DNA from: Verrucomicrobiota bacterium
Lineage (GTDB): Bacteria > Verrucomicrobiota > Verrucomicrobiia > Opitutales > Opitutaceae
Length of the DNA stretch: 64,000 nt
Assembly (NCBI GenBank): GCA_023399155.1
Contig: JAEWQP010000022.1
Span: 124,001-188,000 of the forward strand
Direction of reading: 5' to 3'
Notes under the pieces: model-generated
Database searches by the model: none
Told to the model about the DNA's origin: nothing
The model's input: the letters and a program-made list of their open reading frames with translations, nothing else
Shown: positions 1-8,147 of the stretch, in pieces
Layout of the letters: each line of letters starts with the position of its first letter
How positions within the stretch are numbered: position 1 is the stretch's first letter
Program-made: the position numbers and the translations under genes

Positions 1-999
1 GATCGCCTGTGAAAGCTCGCCGAGTGTCGCGGGCACGACCTTGAGCTTGCGCCGCTGCGCGGGCCACAGGTAGGGCATCGCGGCCTCGTGGATCCCGTTG
101 AGGTAACGCTGGCGAAACTCGGGCGTCGTCGATTCGGGATCGATCAGCCCGCCGCCGATCACCACGTATTCAGGATCCAATGCCATCGCGAGGGAGGCCA
201 CGTGCAGCCCGAGGGCCCTGGCCTGGAAGTCGAAGATGTCCAGCGCGAGGGCATCGCCCTTCTGGGCGCGACCGCGCAACGAAAGGACCTTCTCCTTCAC
301 CGGCGCGGTCGAGGTGGCGAGTTCGTGGCCGGGATGCTTCCTGAGCATGTCCTCCAGCAGCTGGGGAAGCCCGGAGATCGTCGTGTAAGCTTCAATACAA
401 CCCCAGTCCTTGCCGCAGCCGCAGCGGTAGGGCCGCACGCCGAGCAGGTGGAGTGCCGCGGGCATGTGGCCGCCCTCCATGCCCGCGAGGGTGTCCCCGT
501 CGAGCGGGAGACCGTTGGCGTCGATGTAGGCGGCGCCCAGACCCGACCCCGGCGCGAGCATCAGCACCGCGGCCTTGCGATCGCCGCGCACGCGCTGGGC
601 CTCGGCCACCCCGCCGTAGTTGCCGTCGTTGCCGACGACGAGCGGGATGGGCCGGCCCGCCCGGACGGCGAGCGCCTGGGCATAGTCGGCGTGGAAGTTC
701 CAGCCCTCGAACGAGGGCGGCAGGTTGGCCGAGCGGTCAAGCACACCGTAGCTTTGGTACGGCCCGGGAATCGCGAGCCCGACGCCGCGCACGTGGTCCC
801 AGGAAAGCTGGTTGTCGGCGAGAAACCCGTCGACGCCCTCGACCCACCCCTGGATCACGGCGGCCGTGCCCGCCTGCGAGTTGGTGGAACTCTGGCGAAG
901 CTTGGTGGAAATCGTCGAGCCGTCCGCCCGGATGCCGCCGGTCTTGGAGGTCGTGGCGCCGCTGTCGGTACCGATGAAAATGTCTTGGGAGCTGCTCAT
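1..999 (-). CDS. ROK-family sugar kinase or regulator (partial, C-terminus off the left edge)
   Basis: ROK proteins are cytoplasmic hexose kinases such as glucokinase, or related sugar-responsive repressors. The ATG at 999 opens a protein beginning MSSSQDIFIGTDSGATTSK, which carries the phosphate-binding GTDSG...T motif near residue 10. A cysteine cluster C193-G-C195-GKDWG-C200 with an upstream His near 178 matches the ROK zinc site, followed by an IEAY segment. There is no N-terminal helix-turn-helix, so a kinase is more likely than a repressor. The frame is open to base 1, so 333 codons are present and the stop lies outside. A terminator and the RRM gene lie upstream on the same strand, so it probably has its own promoter. 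The sugar specificity cannot be told from the sequence. Confidence 0.85.
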   Translation of the reverse strand, partial: MSSSQDIFIGTDSGATTSKTGGIRADGSTISTKLRQSSTNSQAGTAAVIQGWVEGVDGFLADNQLSWDHVRGVGLAIPGPYQSYGVLDRSANLPPSFEGWNFHADYAQALAVRAGRPIPLVVGNDGNYGGVAEAQRVRGDRKAAVLMLAPGSGLGAAYIDANGLPLDGDTLAGMEGGHMPAALHLLGVRPYRCGCGKDWGCIEAYTTISGLPQLLEDMLRKHPGHELATSTAPVKEKVLSLRGRAQKGDALALDIFDFQARALGLHVASLAMALDPEYVVIGGGLIDPESTTPEFRQRYLNGIHEAAMPYLWPAQRRKLKVVPATLGELSQAI

Positions 1000-1141
1000 G
1001 AAGTGGTGGGCGAAAGGGCGCCTTTCAGCCACGCCGGTCCGGCGAGGTCAATGCCGGTGCGACGCGTCTCGGTTGAGCACCGGTTTTTGCGGTTTTATCC
1101 GAGCCGGAGGCGCCGCCGCAAAAGCACTGTTGTACGGGTAC

Positions 1142-1168
1142 AAAAAAAGAGGCGCCCGAAGGCGCCTC
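1142..1168 (-). terminator. Rho-independent terminator of the RRM gene
   Basis: Read on the minus strand, GAGGCGCC-TTCG-GGCGCCTC forms a perfect 8-bp stem with a stable TTCG tetraloop. It is followed directly by seven T residues. It sits about 35 nt downstream of the RRM gene stop. Confidence 0.9.
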
Positions 1169-1202
1169 GCGAAAGCGGATCGTGTGGATTCGCGCGTGGG
1201 GA

Positions 1203-1577
1203 TTAGTAACGGCCGCGGCCGCCACCAAAGCCACCGCGGTCGCCGCCACGGCGATCGCCACCGAAGCCACCGCGACGCTCGCCGCCGCCGCCGCCGCCAC
1301 CACCGAAGGTACGGCCGGCGCCTTCTTCCTTCGGACGGGCTTCATTGACCGTGAGGGCGCGGCCACCGAGGTCGGTGCCGTTCATCTTCTCGATCGCGAC
1401 GCGGGCTTCCTCGGCGGTGCCCATGGTGACAAAGGCGAAACCACGCGGGCGGCCCGTCATCTTGTCCATGGCGACGTAGACGTCGGTCACGGCGCCGAAC
1501 TGCTCGAAGGCAGCGCGGATGTCGTCTTCGTTGCTCTTGAAGGAAAGGTTTCCGACGTAGAGTTTGGAGTTGCTCAT
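1203..1577 (-). CDS. RRM-domain RNA-binding protein with glycine-rich tail
   Basis: This is a 124-residue single RRM protein of the bacterial/cyanobacterial Rbp type, expected to bind single-stranded RNA in the cytoplasm. RNP2 is LYVGNL (residues 6-11) and RNP1 is RGFAFVTM (45-52), at the usual spacing. From about residue 88 the protein becomes a Gly/Arg tail (GGGGGGGG, then RGG-like units) ending in GRGRY, typical of cold-induced RRM proteins. It stands alone, with a strong terminator behind it and a candidate promoter (TTGTCA, 17 bp, AGTGAT) about 65 nt ahead, which leaves a short leader. The target RNAs are unknown. Cold induction is known for relatives but is only inferred here. Confidence 0.93.
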   Translation of the reverse strand: MSNSKLYVGNLSFKSNEDDIRAAFEQFGAVTDVYVAMDKMTGRPRGFAFVTMGTAEEARVAIEKMNGTDLGGRALTVNEARPKEEGAGRTFGGGGGGGGERRGGFGGDRRGGDRGGFGGGRGRY

Positions 1578-1639
1578 GATGTGATGTGTTCGGCGATACG
1601 CTGACCTGCAGTCTGTTCCCGACCTTCGGGTTTCAAATC

Positions 1640-1668
1640 ATCACTGAAGCAAACACTCCAACTGACAA
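1640..1668 (-). promoter_or_regulatory. Candidate sigma-70 promoter of the RRM gene
   Basis: On the minus strand TTGTCA (5 of 6 to the -35 consensus) is separated by exactly 17 bp from AGTGAT, a weak -10. It lies in a locally AT-rich patch and leaves a leader of about 55-60 nt before the ATG at 1577. The -10 match is poor, so this is tentative. Confidence 0.35.
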
Positions 1669-1815
1669 TTCACCATAACCTCGGCTCTCACGATACTCGA
1701 ACGCGGGGTGGAATGGAGGGATTTTGTCCGAATTGCCACAGAAATCGCAGATTTTGCGACGGGCATTCCGCACGGGGCGGTCGGGAGGTGCGGCTCCTGC
1801 GGGACCGGCACGACG

Positions 1816-1846
1816 AAAAAGCCCGCCTCCTGGATAGGAGGCGGGC
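1816..1846 (-). terminator. Rho-independent terminator of the VPDGG-CTERM gene
   Basis: On the minus strand GCCCGCCTCCT and AGGAGGCGGGC form a perfect 11-bp stem around a 4-nt loop, followed by five T residues. It starts about 30 nt after the stop codon at 1877. Confidence 0.9.
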
Positions 1847-1876
1847 GGAGGGGGGAAACCGTGCGTCTTGGGAGAC

Positions 1877-2431
1877 TCAGGCGACCATGCGGCGGCGAAC
1901 CGCGGCCAGGCCGAGCATGCCGACGCCGAGCAGGACGACCGTCGCACCGCCGTCCGGGACGGAACAAGTCGTGGCGGTCAGGCCGGCCTCCTTCAGGTAG
2001 GTGTCTCCGGAGAGAATCCGGACCGTGTAGTTGAGGATGCCGGTGTTGCTGAGCGTCGCGAGAAGCGAGCCGCCGACCGAGCCCCAGACAAAGTCGTAGT
2101 TCCAGATCGTGCCGTTGACATCCCCGTTGAACTGGGTGAGCCCACCGACCTGGATTTTCACCACCTCGGCCGCGTCAGACTGGGAATCATCCGCGAAGGC
2201 GAACCAGAAGTCGGCATCGCACACGCGCTCGACGTTGGGATTGTAGCCCTTGTCGAGGATGTTGAACGTGCCTTGGTAGGAGTCGTTGTGGGACCAGATG
2301 TCGTTTTTGCTGAGGTGATAGTACGACAGCGGGCCGGCGAGGTCGACATCGACGTAGACAGCGGCCTGGGAGACGGAGCCAAAGCCCAGGACCGCGAGCA
2401 GAACAGCGAGAGGTTTTTTGAGTTGTTTCAT
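1877..2431 (-). CDS. Secreted protein with VPDGG-type PEP-CTERM sorting signal
   Basis: This 184-residue exported protein starts MKQLKKPLAVLLAVLGFGSVSQA, a clean Sec signal peptide cut before AVYVDVD. The middle is a small beta-rich domain of unknown function. The C-terminus is a tripartite sorting tail: VPDGG (from about residue 158), a hydrophobic helix, then RRRMVA. Such tails are substrates of exosortases, which cut near the Pro and pass the protein to the cell surface. VPDSG/VPDGG tails are characteristic of Verrucomicrobiota. The ATG at 2431 is chosen because the signal peptide follows directly. No exosortase is adjacent; the one at 36964-37842 is paired with a different substrate. The biological role is unknown. 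Confidence 0.85.
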   Translation of the reverse strand: MKQLKKPLAVLLAVLGFGSVSQAAVYVDVDLAGPLSYYHLSKNDIWSHNDSYQGTFNILDKGYNPNVERVCDADFWFAFADDSQSDAAEVVKIQVGGLTQFNGDVNGTIWNYDFVWGSVGGSLLATLSNTGILNYTVRILSGDTYLKEAGLTATTCSVPDGGATVVLLGVGMLGLAAVRRRMVA

Positions 2432-2761
2432 ACGATTGGGTGCACCGCGCAAACTGCTGGCAGCGTGCCAGATTTGCTCCATCCCGCGTCAAACGCATGC
2501 GGCAAAATGCGGAAATTGCTGCTATATAACTATTAGCGGCACGCACAATCTTCTTAAGATTTCGCAATACCGAATGCGGCGGACACACCGGACTGTAAAG
2601 GGAGGCAACACAAATCTGATAAAGTTCAGAAGGTGTGTTATAGGCATCTGATAACAAGCACGATACGTCGTTGACTAGAGTGTCAGGTGTGGCGATGGCG
2701 CCGCCCACACTTCCGGGCGTTTCGAAGGGAATGGGCTGTTGAGTTCGTGTCGTCGCGGTCG
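2432..2761. other. Divergent intergenic region, locally AT-rich
   Basis: About 330 nt separate the minus-strand sorting-tail gene from the plus-strand HExxH gene. The stretch around 2500-2660 is markedly richer in A and T than its surroundings (for example CTATATAACTATTAG near 2522), as expected for promoters. I could not settle convincing -35/-10 pairs. No coding frame with a plausible start and ribosome site was found. Confidence 0.5.
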
Positions 2762-3448
2762 ATGCCCGGAGGCATGGCGGTTTCGCCCCTGCACGTGGTC
2801 GAGGGCACTTCGCCGGCGCGGTTGACTCGCCGGGAGCGTGCGCCTGCTGCCGACGAAGCGGCCCCGCGGATGGATCCGCGCGATGTGCTGGGTGCGCCGG
2901 ACGAGGCCAGGTTCTCGGCGGAGGCGCTCGCGCGGACCGCGCGGGCTGCCGAGGAGACTCCGCGCGCGGACGAACCCTCGTTAGCGGCCGGCGCGGAGCG
3001 GCGTGACGCCGGCCGCGCGGCGTTGACCGAGGAGCAGCGCCGCGAGGTGGACAAGCTCAAGGCGCGCGACGCGGAGGTGCGGATGCACGAGGCTGCGCAC
3101 ATGGGTGCGGGGGGCTCGCATGTGCGCGGCGGAGCGACCTACACGTACCAGCAGGGTCCCGACGGCCGTTCGTATGCGATCGGCGGCGAGGTGGGCATCG
3201 ACGTGTCGCCCGTTGCGGGCAATCCGCAGGCGACGATCCAGAAGATGCAGCAGGTGCGAGCCGCAGCGCTCGCGCCGGCGGAGCCGTCGGGCGCGGATCG
3301 CGCGGTCGCGGGCCGGGCCGCGCAACTTGAGGCGCAGGCGCGCACCCAACTCTCCGAGCAGGCGGGTCGGGCGGTCGACTCCCGCTCCCGAGGGTGGGGC
3401 GATTCGCTGACCTCTGTGGCGACCGCACGCCTCGAGGTCACCGCCTGA
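2762..3448 (+). CDS. SprA-related HExxH putative metalloprotease
   Basis: This 228-residue protein has the hallmark region EVRMHEAAHMGAGG (HEAAH at 109-113) followed by GGATYTYQQGPDGRSYAIGG. That matches the SprA-related putative metalloprotease family. In that family the HExxH is assumed to bind zinc, but to my knowledge the activity is not well established. The first 80 residues are low-complexity and rich in Ala, Arg and Glu. There is no signal peptide. The C-terminal part is Ala/Glu-rich and probably helical. Two starts are possible (ATG 2762 or ATG 2774); the second has a purine run too close to serve well. It stands alone between a divergent gene and a response regulator. Confidence 0.7.
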   Translation: MPGGMAVSPLHVVEGTSPARLTRRERAPAADEAAPRMDPRDVLGAPDEARFSAEALARTARAAEETPRADEPSLAAGAERRDAGRAALTEEQRREVDKLKARDAEVRMHEAAHMGAGGSHVRGGATYTYQQGPDGRSYAIGGEVGIDVSPVAGNPQATIQKMQQVRAAALAPAEPSGADRAVAGRAAQLEAQARTQLSEQAGRAVDSRSRGWGDSLTSVATARLEVTA

Positions 3449-3606
3449 TCCGGACGGCTCGGGCGGGCTGCTGACTCGAACGAATGTCCAGGGCGGACGG
3501 CCCGGAATTGACGGATTTTTCTGCCGTGATCGCATCGATTTTCGGCCTCCGGATGTCGATGTAGTGCACTACCGGGAAACGTGTAGACGGACCGGGACCT
3601 ACTCCT

Positions 3607-4365
3607 ATGCTGAGCATCATCATTCTTGAGGATGACGCCGCGTCAGCCGCACTTGTGACGCGGATCTTTTCGATGAACGGGCATCGCGCCCGAAGTGTCG
3701 CGACCATCGCCGAGGCATGGCGCCTGTTGCGTGAGGAATCCGCCGACCTCCTTGTGCTCGATACGGATCTGGGCACCGAATGGGGCTGGGAGATGCTCGA
3801 GCGCGTGCGCCGCAGCATCGTCTTCCGCGAGTTGCCCGTGATCGTCTATTCCGCGCTCTGGCGGCGGGATATCGTGCGGCGCTACATGCTGCTCGGTGTC
3901 CAGGGCCTGCTCGTCAAACCCTACACACCGGCGCGTCTGCTCGAGGAAGCGGCCCGTGCGTCCGAATCGTGCTGGCGCGAGCCGTTCTTTGATTTCGCCA
4001 GCGTGCCGGCTGAGGACGGGCCGGATGCGGAGCGACGCGCGGCACTCCTCTCCATCGCCGAAGCGCAGTCCGAGACCCTGGACCTGGCCGCGCGCCTGCA
4101 AAACAACTGCATGAACATCGCGTGGCAGGCGCAGATGACGGCCTTGGCGGGGCGTGCCCGCAGCGCGGGATTTTCACTCCTGGCGGAGATTGCGGAGAAG
4201 ATCACCCATGCTTCGATCGAGGTGAAACTCGAACGACTCGCCGCAGGGGTGGAGGACCTCGAGGTCGCTTTCCGAGTCCTGCGGCGCATCCTGGGTCTGG
4301 GCGCGCTCGCGAGCGTGGACTCGACGGTGCCGGCGATCGAGGCACCCGTGGGCCCGGTTTCCTAG
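3607..4365 (+). CDS. Receiver-domain (CheY-like) response regulator with helical C-terminal domain
   Basis: Residues 1-120 form a REC domain: acidic pair E8-D9-D10, phospho-acceptor D52 (LLVLDTDLG), S82 at the Thr/Ser switch position and K104 in LLVKPY. Residues about 140-235 form an all-helical domain (SIAEAQSETLDLAARLQNNCMNIAWQAQMTALAGRARSAGF) that resembles a histidine phosphotransfer fold. It lacks an obvious phospho-His, so I do not call it Hpt. There is no DNA-binding or enzymatic output domain. A role as a phosphorelay or protein-interaction regulator is inferred. No kinase is adjacent. Confidence 0.75.
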   Translation: MLSIIILEDDAASAALVTRIFSMNGHRARSVATIAEAWRLLREESADLLVLDTDLGTEWGWEMLERVRRSIVFRELPVIVYSALWRRDIVRRYMLLGVQGLLVKPYTPARLLEEAARASESCWREPFFDFASVPAEDGPDAERRAALLSIAEAQSETLDLAARLQNNCMNIAWQAQMTALAGRARSAGFSLLAEIAEKITHASIEVKLERLAAGVEDLEVAFRVLRRILGLGALASVDSTVPAIEAPVGPVS

Positions 4366-4886
4366 ACGCTGTCATGCACTCGCGAAGACGACTTCGCAGG
4401 TCGGGCGTGCTTGGTCCGGTTCGCGGCGCGACCGGTCTTGACGGCCGCAGGCGGCCTCGGAACCGAGCGCGCCGAGTAGGCCGATTCGCACTCGCGGCGG
4501 GTTCGGAGAGCCCGCCCTACCTACGAGACACCGCGCAGCGAATTCAAGAGAGGCTCTCGAGCCGTTTCAGACGTTGTAGCCGCGCGGGATGAGTGATCAA
4601 CGAGGCATCGGGCCGGGTTTCCCCTGGCTGGAACGGCGACGACATCTCTGAAGCCGCTGTAGCCGCAGTCCGAGGACGTTTCGGGACGGTGCGCGGGCAC
4701 ATCCGCTAACAGCAGCGACGCGCGGGCTTAATAACAAGATCTGCTGGTTGCGGGGCCCTTGTATTAGAAGCAGCGTTGATGTAGCAGCGGTTCAGCACAA
4801 TCGGTGTGGCCGACACGCCTCGGCAACTCCCCCTCCGATGACGGGAAGCTGCCGACCCGGGCCGACTCCACGAAAGGAGAAGCGCT
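4366..4886. other. 521-bp intergenic region with REP-like repeats
   Basis: No convincing gene lies here. The left part holds the 40-bp palindromic repeat. A second hairpin, GGCGGG-N9-CCCGCC with continuation CTACC (4496-4519), resembles 57622-57645 at 20 of 24 positions. The stretch 4446-4480 has further GC-rich inverted segments. From about 4700 the sequence becomes more AT-rich (TTAATAACAAGATCTG) and probably carries the promoter for the small gene at 4887. Confidence 0.6.
4371..4410 (-). repeat. 40-bp dispersed palindromic repeat, copy 1
   Basis: Read on the minus strand, this 40-mer matches 57636-57675 (plus strand) at 36 of 40 positions by hand alignment. It contains the hairpin GCGAAG-TCGT-CTTCGC. 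It starts 5 nt after the stop of the receiver-domain gene, so it could also act as an mRNA-stabilising hairpin or terminator. Confidence 0.75.
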
Positions 4887-5090
4887 ATGCATATCATCGA
4901 GCAGGAACTGGAAGTGTATGTGAGTCCGTCCGGCAATGTCTGCATCGCCCGGCGGGATATGAACGAAGACTGTTTCTTCGCCATTCCTCCCGAAGACGTT
5001 GATCTGCTTGTGCAGTGGCTGCAGGAAAAGAAGGTGGAGGCGCTCGCCGGCGAGCGAAACGCATCCGCCGAGATGATCGACGTCGATTGA
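4887..5090 (+). CDS. Small conserved-looking hypothetical protein, 67 aa
   Basis: The gene starts ATG CAT with a strong ribosome site (AAAGGAGA, about 8 nt upstream). The product MHIIEQELEVYVSPSGNVCIARRD... is acidic and soluble, with no signal peptide or membrane segment. The N-terminal half looks like a small beta sheet, and the PPEDVDLLVQWLQEKK stretch looks helical. The good ribosome site and balanced composition argue for a real gene. I do not recognise the family. It may be expressed alone from the AT-rich leader. Confidence 0.65.
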   Translation: MHIIEQELEVYVSPSGNVCIARRDMNEDCFFAIPPEDVDLLVQWLQEKKVEALAGERNASAEMIDVD

Positions 5091-5251
5091 CGCGGGCAGG
5101 CGTCCTGGGCGGCGCGGTCGTCCCTTCCATCCTCAGCACGTGGGGATGGATCTGATGCTCGTACCCGTCGGTCGTTGCGAGGGCGCGGCGGCTGGGGAAG
5201 GTCATCGGCGGAACCAAGCCAGGGCTTCGGCGTCCCAAGGCTGCGGTTCCG

Positions 5252-6424
5252 ATGCGCAGATTCCCCGACTTTTCCCGCTTCGTGACGCGTGGTCTGCTTG
5301 CGGTTCTACTCGCGGTCTTCGGCGCGGCCGTGATGTGGTCCGCGCGCACCGCGACACATGCGGTCACGGCGTCCGCACGACCGGCCTCCGAGGAGGCGCT
5401 GGATCCCGGCGGAGGCGGACTCGCGCCCGCGCGGTCTGCAATCGAGGGTGACGCACTGGAGGCCGCAGCGCGGGCCGCCTGGGAATCGTATGTTCCGGCC
5501 GAGATCCGGGCCCAGTACGAGCCGCCATCGACGGAGCGGATCCGCGAGCTGTTGGTGCGTCTGGAGGCCGAGTTGCACGATGGCTCGGGCGTGCGACTGG
5601 CCCGCTACGAGCGGGATGCCCGCCGCGCCCTCAAGGTCCTGCGCCGTTCCGAGGGCGGCGAGATGCTCGCGGCCTGGCTCGAGCCGCGCCTGGACATGAT
5701 CCGGGCGGCGGCTCACCTGGAGTCTCCACCTGCGCCCGAAACATCGCCCGCGCCCTCGCACGACTCCCAACTGCTCCCGCTGGCACCGGCCCAGCCCGAA
5801 GGCCTGCGGCCGCAATACACGCGCGAATACTGGGACCGCGTGCTCGACCGACGGCGACCGCCGCGGCGGGCCGCCGACCTTGTGCCGCGCCTCAAGGAGG
5901 TCTTTGCCGCCCACGGCGTCCCGCCCGAACTGGTGTGGATCGCGGAAGTTGAGTCCTCGATGAACCCGGAGGCCACCAGCCCGGTAGGCGCGCGGGGATT
6001 GTTCCAGTTCATGCCGCTGACCGCAGCGCGCTTCGGCCTCGAGACGGGGCTGATGCTCGACGAACGCACCGATCCGGAGAAATCGGCCCGCGCCGCCGCG
6101 GCCTACCTGCGCATCCTGCATCGCCGCTTCCAATCCTGGCCCCTCGCGCTCGCCGCCTACAATGCCGGTGAGGGCCGCGTGGGGCGTGCGCTCAGCCAGG
6201 AACAGGCAAAGACATTCGAGGACGTCGCCCACCGCCTGCCGCTGGAGACGCGCATGTATGTACCCAAAGTGCTCGCAACCGTAGCGGCCCGGGAGTCGGT
6301 GGATCCGGTGTTGTTGCCTTCGCCCGCCGCCGACCTCGCCTCGCGCGCGGCGCGGGTGAGGCGGACCCAGGCATCCCCGTTTGAGCGGATGGTGCGTCCG
6401 GCGGGCAGTATACCGTCGCTCTGA
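5252..6424 (+). CDS. Lytic transglycosylase, SLT domain
   Basis: This 390-residue envelope protein would cleave the MurNAc-GlcNAc bond of peptidoglycan, giving 1,6-anhydro-MurNAc ends. The N-terminus has a hydrophobic signal or anchor (LLAVLLAVFGAAVMW, about residues 14-28). A long Pro/Ala/Glu linker region precedes the SLT domain at about 215-365. Motifs are AEVESSMNP with catalytic E234, ATSPVGARGLFQFMP, RAAAAYLRILH and LALAAYNAGEGRV, in the MltD/Slt order. No LysM repeats are present, unlike MltD. It sits ahead of an ECF sigma operon but 176 bp away, so co-transcription is uncertain. Confidence 0.9.
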   Translation: MRRFPDFSRFVTRGLLAVLLAVFGAAVMWSARTATHAVTASARPASEEALDPGGGGLAPARSAIEGDALEAAARAAWESYVPAEIRAQYEPPSTERIRELLVRLEAELHDGSGVRLARYERDARRALKVLRRSEGGEMLAAWLEPRLDMIRAAAHLESPPAPETSPAPSHDSQLLPLAPAQPEGLRPQYTREYWDRVLDRRRPPRRAADLVPRLKEVFAAHGVPPELVWIAEVESSMNPEATSPVGARGLFQFMPLTAARFGLETGLMLDERTDPEKSARAAAAYLRILHRRFQSWPLALAAYNAGEGRVGRALSQEQAKTFEDVAHRLPLETRMYVPKVLATVAARESVDPVLLPSPAADLASRAARVRRTQASPFERMVRPAGSIPSL

Positions 6425-6600
6425 GTGGCGGGCCGCCGGGCGCGCCCGGCAGCTGAAGGCGCGGCTGGGTCCCGCACGGCGGCGAAGAACCTCGGAGGGG
6501 CCACGCGAGGGTCGGTCGGCGATCCGTTGCCCGCCGATTTTCCGCAACTCGGGCGGCGATGGACAGTATCCCTTCACGAAGCTCCTGCCGCTCGTGACCC

Positions 6601-7266
6601 GTGACCACCACTTCCGCCATAGACTTCCAGCCCCCCTCCGCCATGCTTGAGGCAATGACGGCCGCCCCTCCTGAGGCGCTCGACGACCACTCGCTCATGC
6701 TTCGCGTTCGCGAGGGCGACATTCCCGTCCTGGGCGAACTCTTCCAGCGGCACAGCCGCCCGCTCTATGGATTCTTTGTCCGGCTGACCGGCGACCGCGT
6801 CGGCAGCGACGATATGGTCCAGCAGGTGTTTCAGCGGATCCTGCGCTACCGCCACACCTACCGCGATGTCGGCAGTTTCACGGGTTGGATGTACATCATC
6901 GCCCGGCGCGTGCTCGCAGACTTTCAGAGGCACCGCTTCCAGTCCCAGCCGCCGGCGGACGAACCCGCCCTGGAGCAGCTGCCGGACGAGCGCGCGCACG
7001 CGGCCGAGGCGGCCGAAGCCGTCGACCAGACTGCGATGCTGCACCGCGCGCTTGCCGCGCTGCCCGAGGACGTGCGCGAGGTCATCGTGCTCTCGCGCTT
7101 CCAGGAGCTGTCCTACGAGGAGGTCGCGCGTGTGCTCGACATCTCCCTCTCGGCCGTGAAGGCGCGCATCCACCGCGCCATGAAGGACCTTCGCACCACC
7201 TACTTTCGTATTCAGAAAACCCCGCCATCCGGACCCGGCCGTCCGCGGTCCCAGGAAACACCATGA
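6601..7266 (+). CDS. ECF-type RNA polymerase sigma factor
   Basis: This 221-residue sigma-70 family protein has only regions 2 and 4. Region 2 (about 35-110) includes FQRHSRPLYGFFVRLTGDR, DDMVQQVFQRIL and GSFTGWMYIIARRVLADFQR. Region 4 (about 150-205) includes ALPEDVREVIVLSRFQELSYEEVARVLDISLSAVKARIHRAMKDLR. A GTG at 6601 is used; an ATG at 6643 is an alternative. The stop overlaps the anti-sigma gene start as ATGA, showing translational coupling. It is predicted to drive the DUF4097 gene and other envelope genes once released. Confidence 0.92.
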   Translation: MTTTSAIDFQPPSAMLEAMTAAPPEALDDHSLMLRVREGDIPVLGELFQRHSRPLYGFFVRLTGDRVGSDDMVQQVFQRILRYRHTYRDVGSFTGWMYIIARRVLADFQRHRFQSQPPADEPALEQLPDERAHAAEAAEAVDQTAMLHRALAALPEDVREVIVLSRFQELSYEEVARVLDISLSAVKARIHRAMKDLRTTYFRIQKTPPSGPGRPRSQETP

Positions 7267-8099
7267 ACTGCGACCAGATCACGCTGCTCCTCGCCGATTA
7301 CGAATCGGGCCGGCTCCCCGCCGCCGACATGCGCCGCGTGCAGGAACACCTCGCCGCCTGCCCGGGCTGCACACGCGAACTCACGCTGCAGCGCCAGCTC
7401 GACCTCGCGATCAAGCAGGAGCGCAGCCCGGAGCCCGGGCCACAGGTGCACGCCGCCTTTCATGCCTGGCTCGCCGGCGAGGTGCGCGCCGCGGCCATGC
7501 CATCCGAGCAGCAGCCTGTGCGGTCGAACGTCATTCGCGTGTCGTTCTGGAATCATCCCGCCGCGATCTCCGGTCTGGTCGCGATCGCCGCCTGCGCCGT
7601 GTTTGCCCTCGGGCTTGTCGTCGGCTCACGCGCTGGCACTCCGGTTGATCCGGGCGCAAACGCGCAGATGGCCAGCGAACTCGTGGCGCTGCGCGAGCAG
7701 GTCACCTCGATGCGGCAGGCCGTGGCGTGGACGGTGCTCCAGCAGGAAAACGCCGGCGATCGACTCCGCACGGTGCGCGCGATGGCGTCGACGTCAGGTG
7801 ACACCGATCCCACCGCGATCAACAAGCTCCTCGGCATCCTCGCCTACGACGACAACGGGCAGGTGCGTCAGAGCGCGGTGCAGGCACTTTATCGCCACGC
7901 CGAGGCGCCAACCGTTCGCACGGCAGTGGCACGCGCCCTCGTGCGTGAGCCGTCTCCCACGGTGCAACTCGCGATGATCGACCTGCTCGCCTCCACGCGA
8001 GATCCCGAGGCCGCCGCGGCGCTCGAAACCCTTGTGCACAACGAAAGCCAGAACCCGCTCGTCCGTGAGGCCGCGACCTACGCGCTCACTCGCATGTAG
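7263..8099 (+). CDS. Membrane anti-sigma factor with zinc-finger (ZAS) and C-terminal HEAT-like domain
   Basis: The N-terminal cytoplasmic domain (1-45) has the zinc anti-sigma motif H29-x3-C33-x2-C36 with C3 as a likely fourth ligand, the form that clamps ECF sigma factors. One transmembrane helix lies at about 100-121 (SGLVAIAACAVFALGLVVGS). The external part has a short coiled coil and then, from about 165, repeated helical pairs with Asp/Asn turns (INKLLGILAYDDNGQVRQSAVQALYRH; LVREPSPTVQLAMIDLLAS; LVHNESQNPLVREAATYAL). These read as HEAT repeats. The ATG overlaps the sigma gene stop. An envelope HEAT sensor is inferred. Confidence 0.85.
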   Translation: MNCDQITLLLADYESGRLPAADMRRVQEHLAACPGCTRELTLQRQLDLAIKQERSPEPGPQVHAAFHAWLAGEVRAAAMPSEQQPVRSNVIRVSFWNHPAAISGLVAIAACAVFALGLVVGSRAGTPVDPGANAQMASELVALREQVTSMRQAVAWTVLQQENAGDRLRTVRAMASTSGDTDPTAINKLLGILAYDDNGQVRQSAVQALYRHAEAPTVRTAVARALVREPSPTVQLAMIDLLASTRDPEAAAALETLVHNESQNPLVREAATYALTRM

Positions 8100-8147
8100 A
8101 GGATCACCTTCCGGACGGGCGTCCAACGCCAACACAACCATTCCATC

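Noticed and set aside
4366..4886. Possible tRNA or structured RNA gene from the GC-rich hairpins
   Set aside because: No cloverleaf or conserved T-loop was found. The hairpins match the dispersed repeats.
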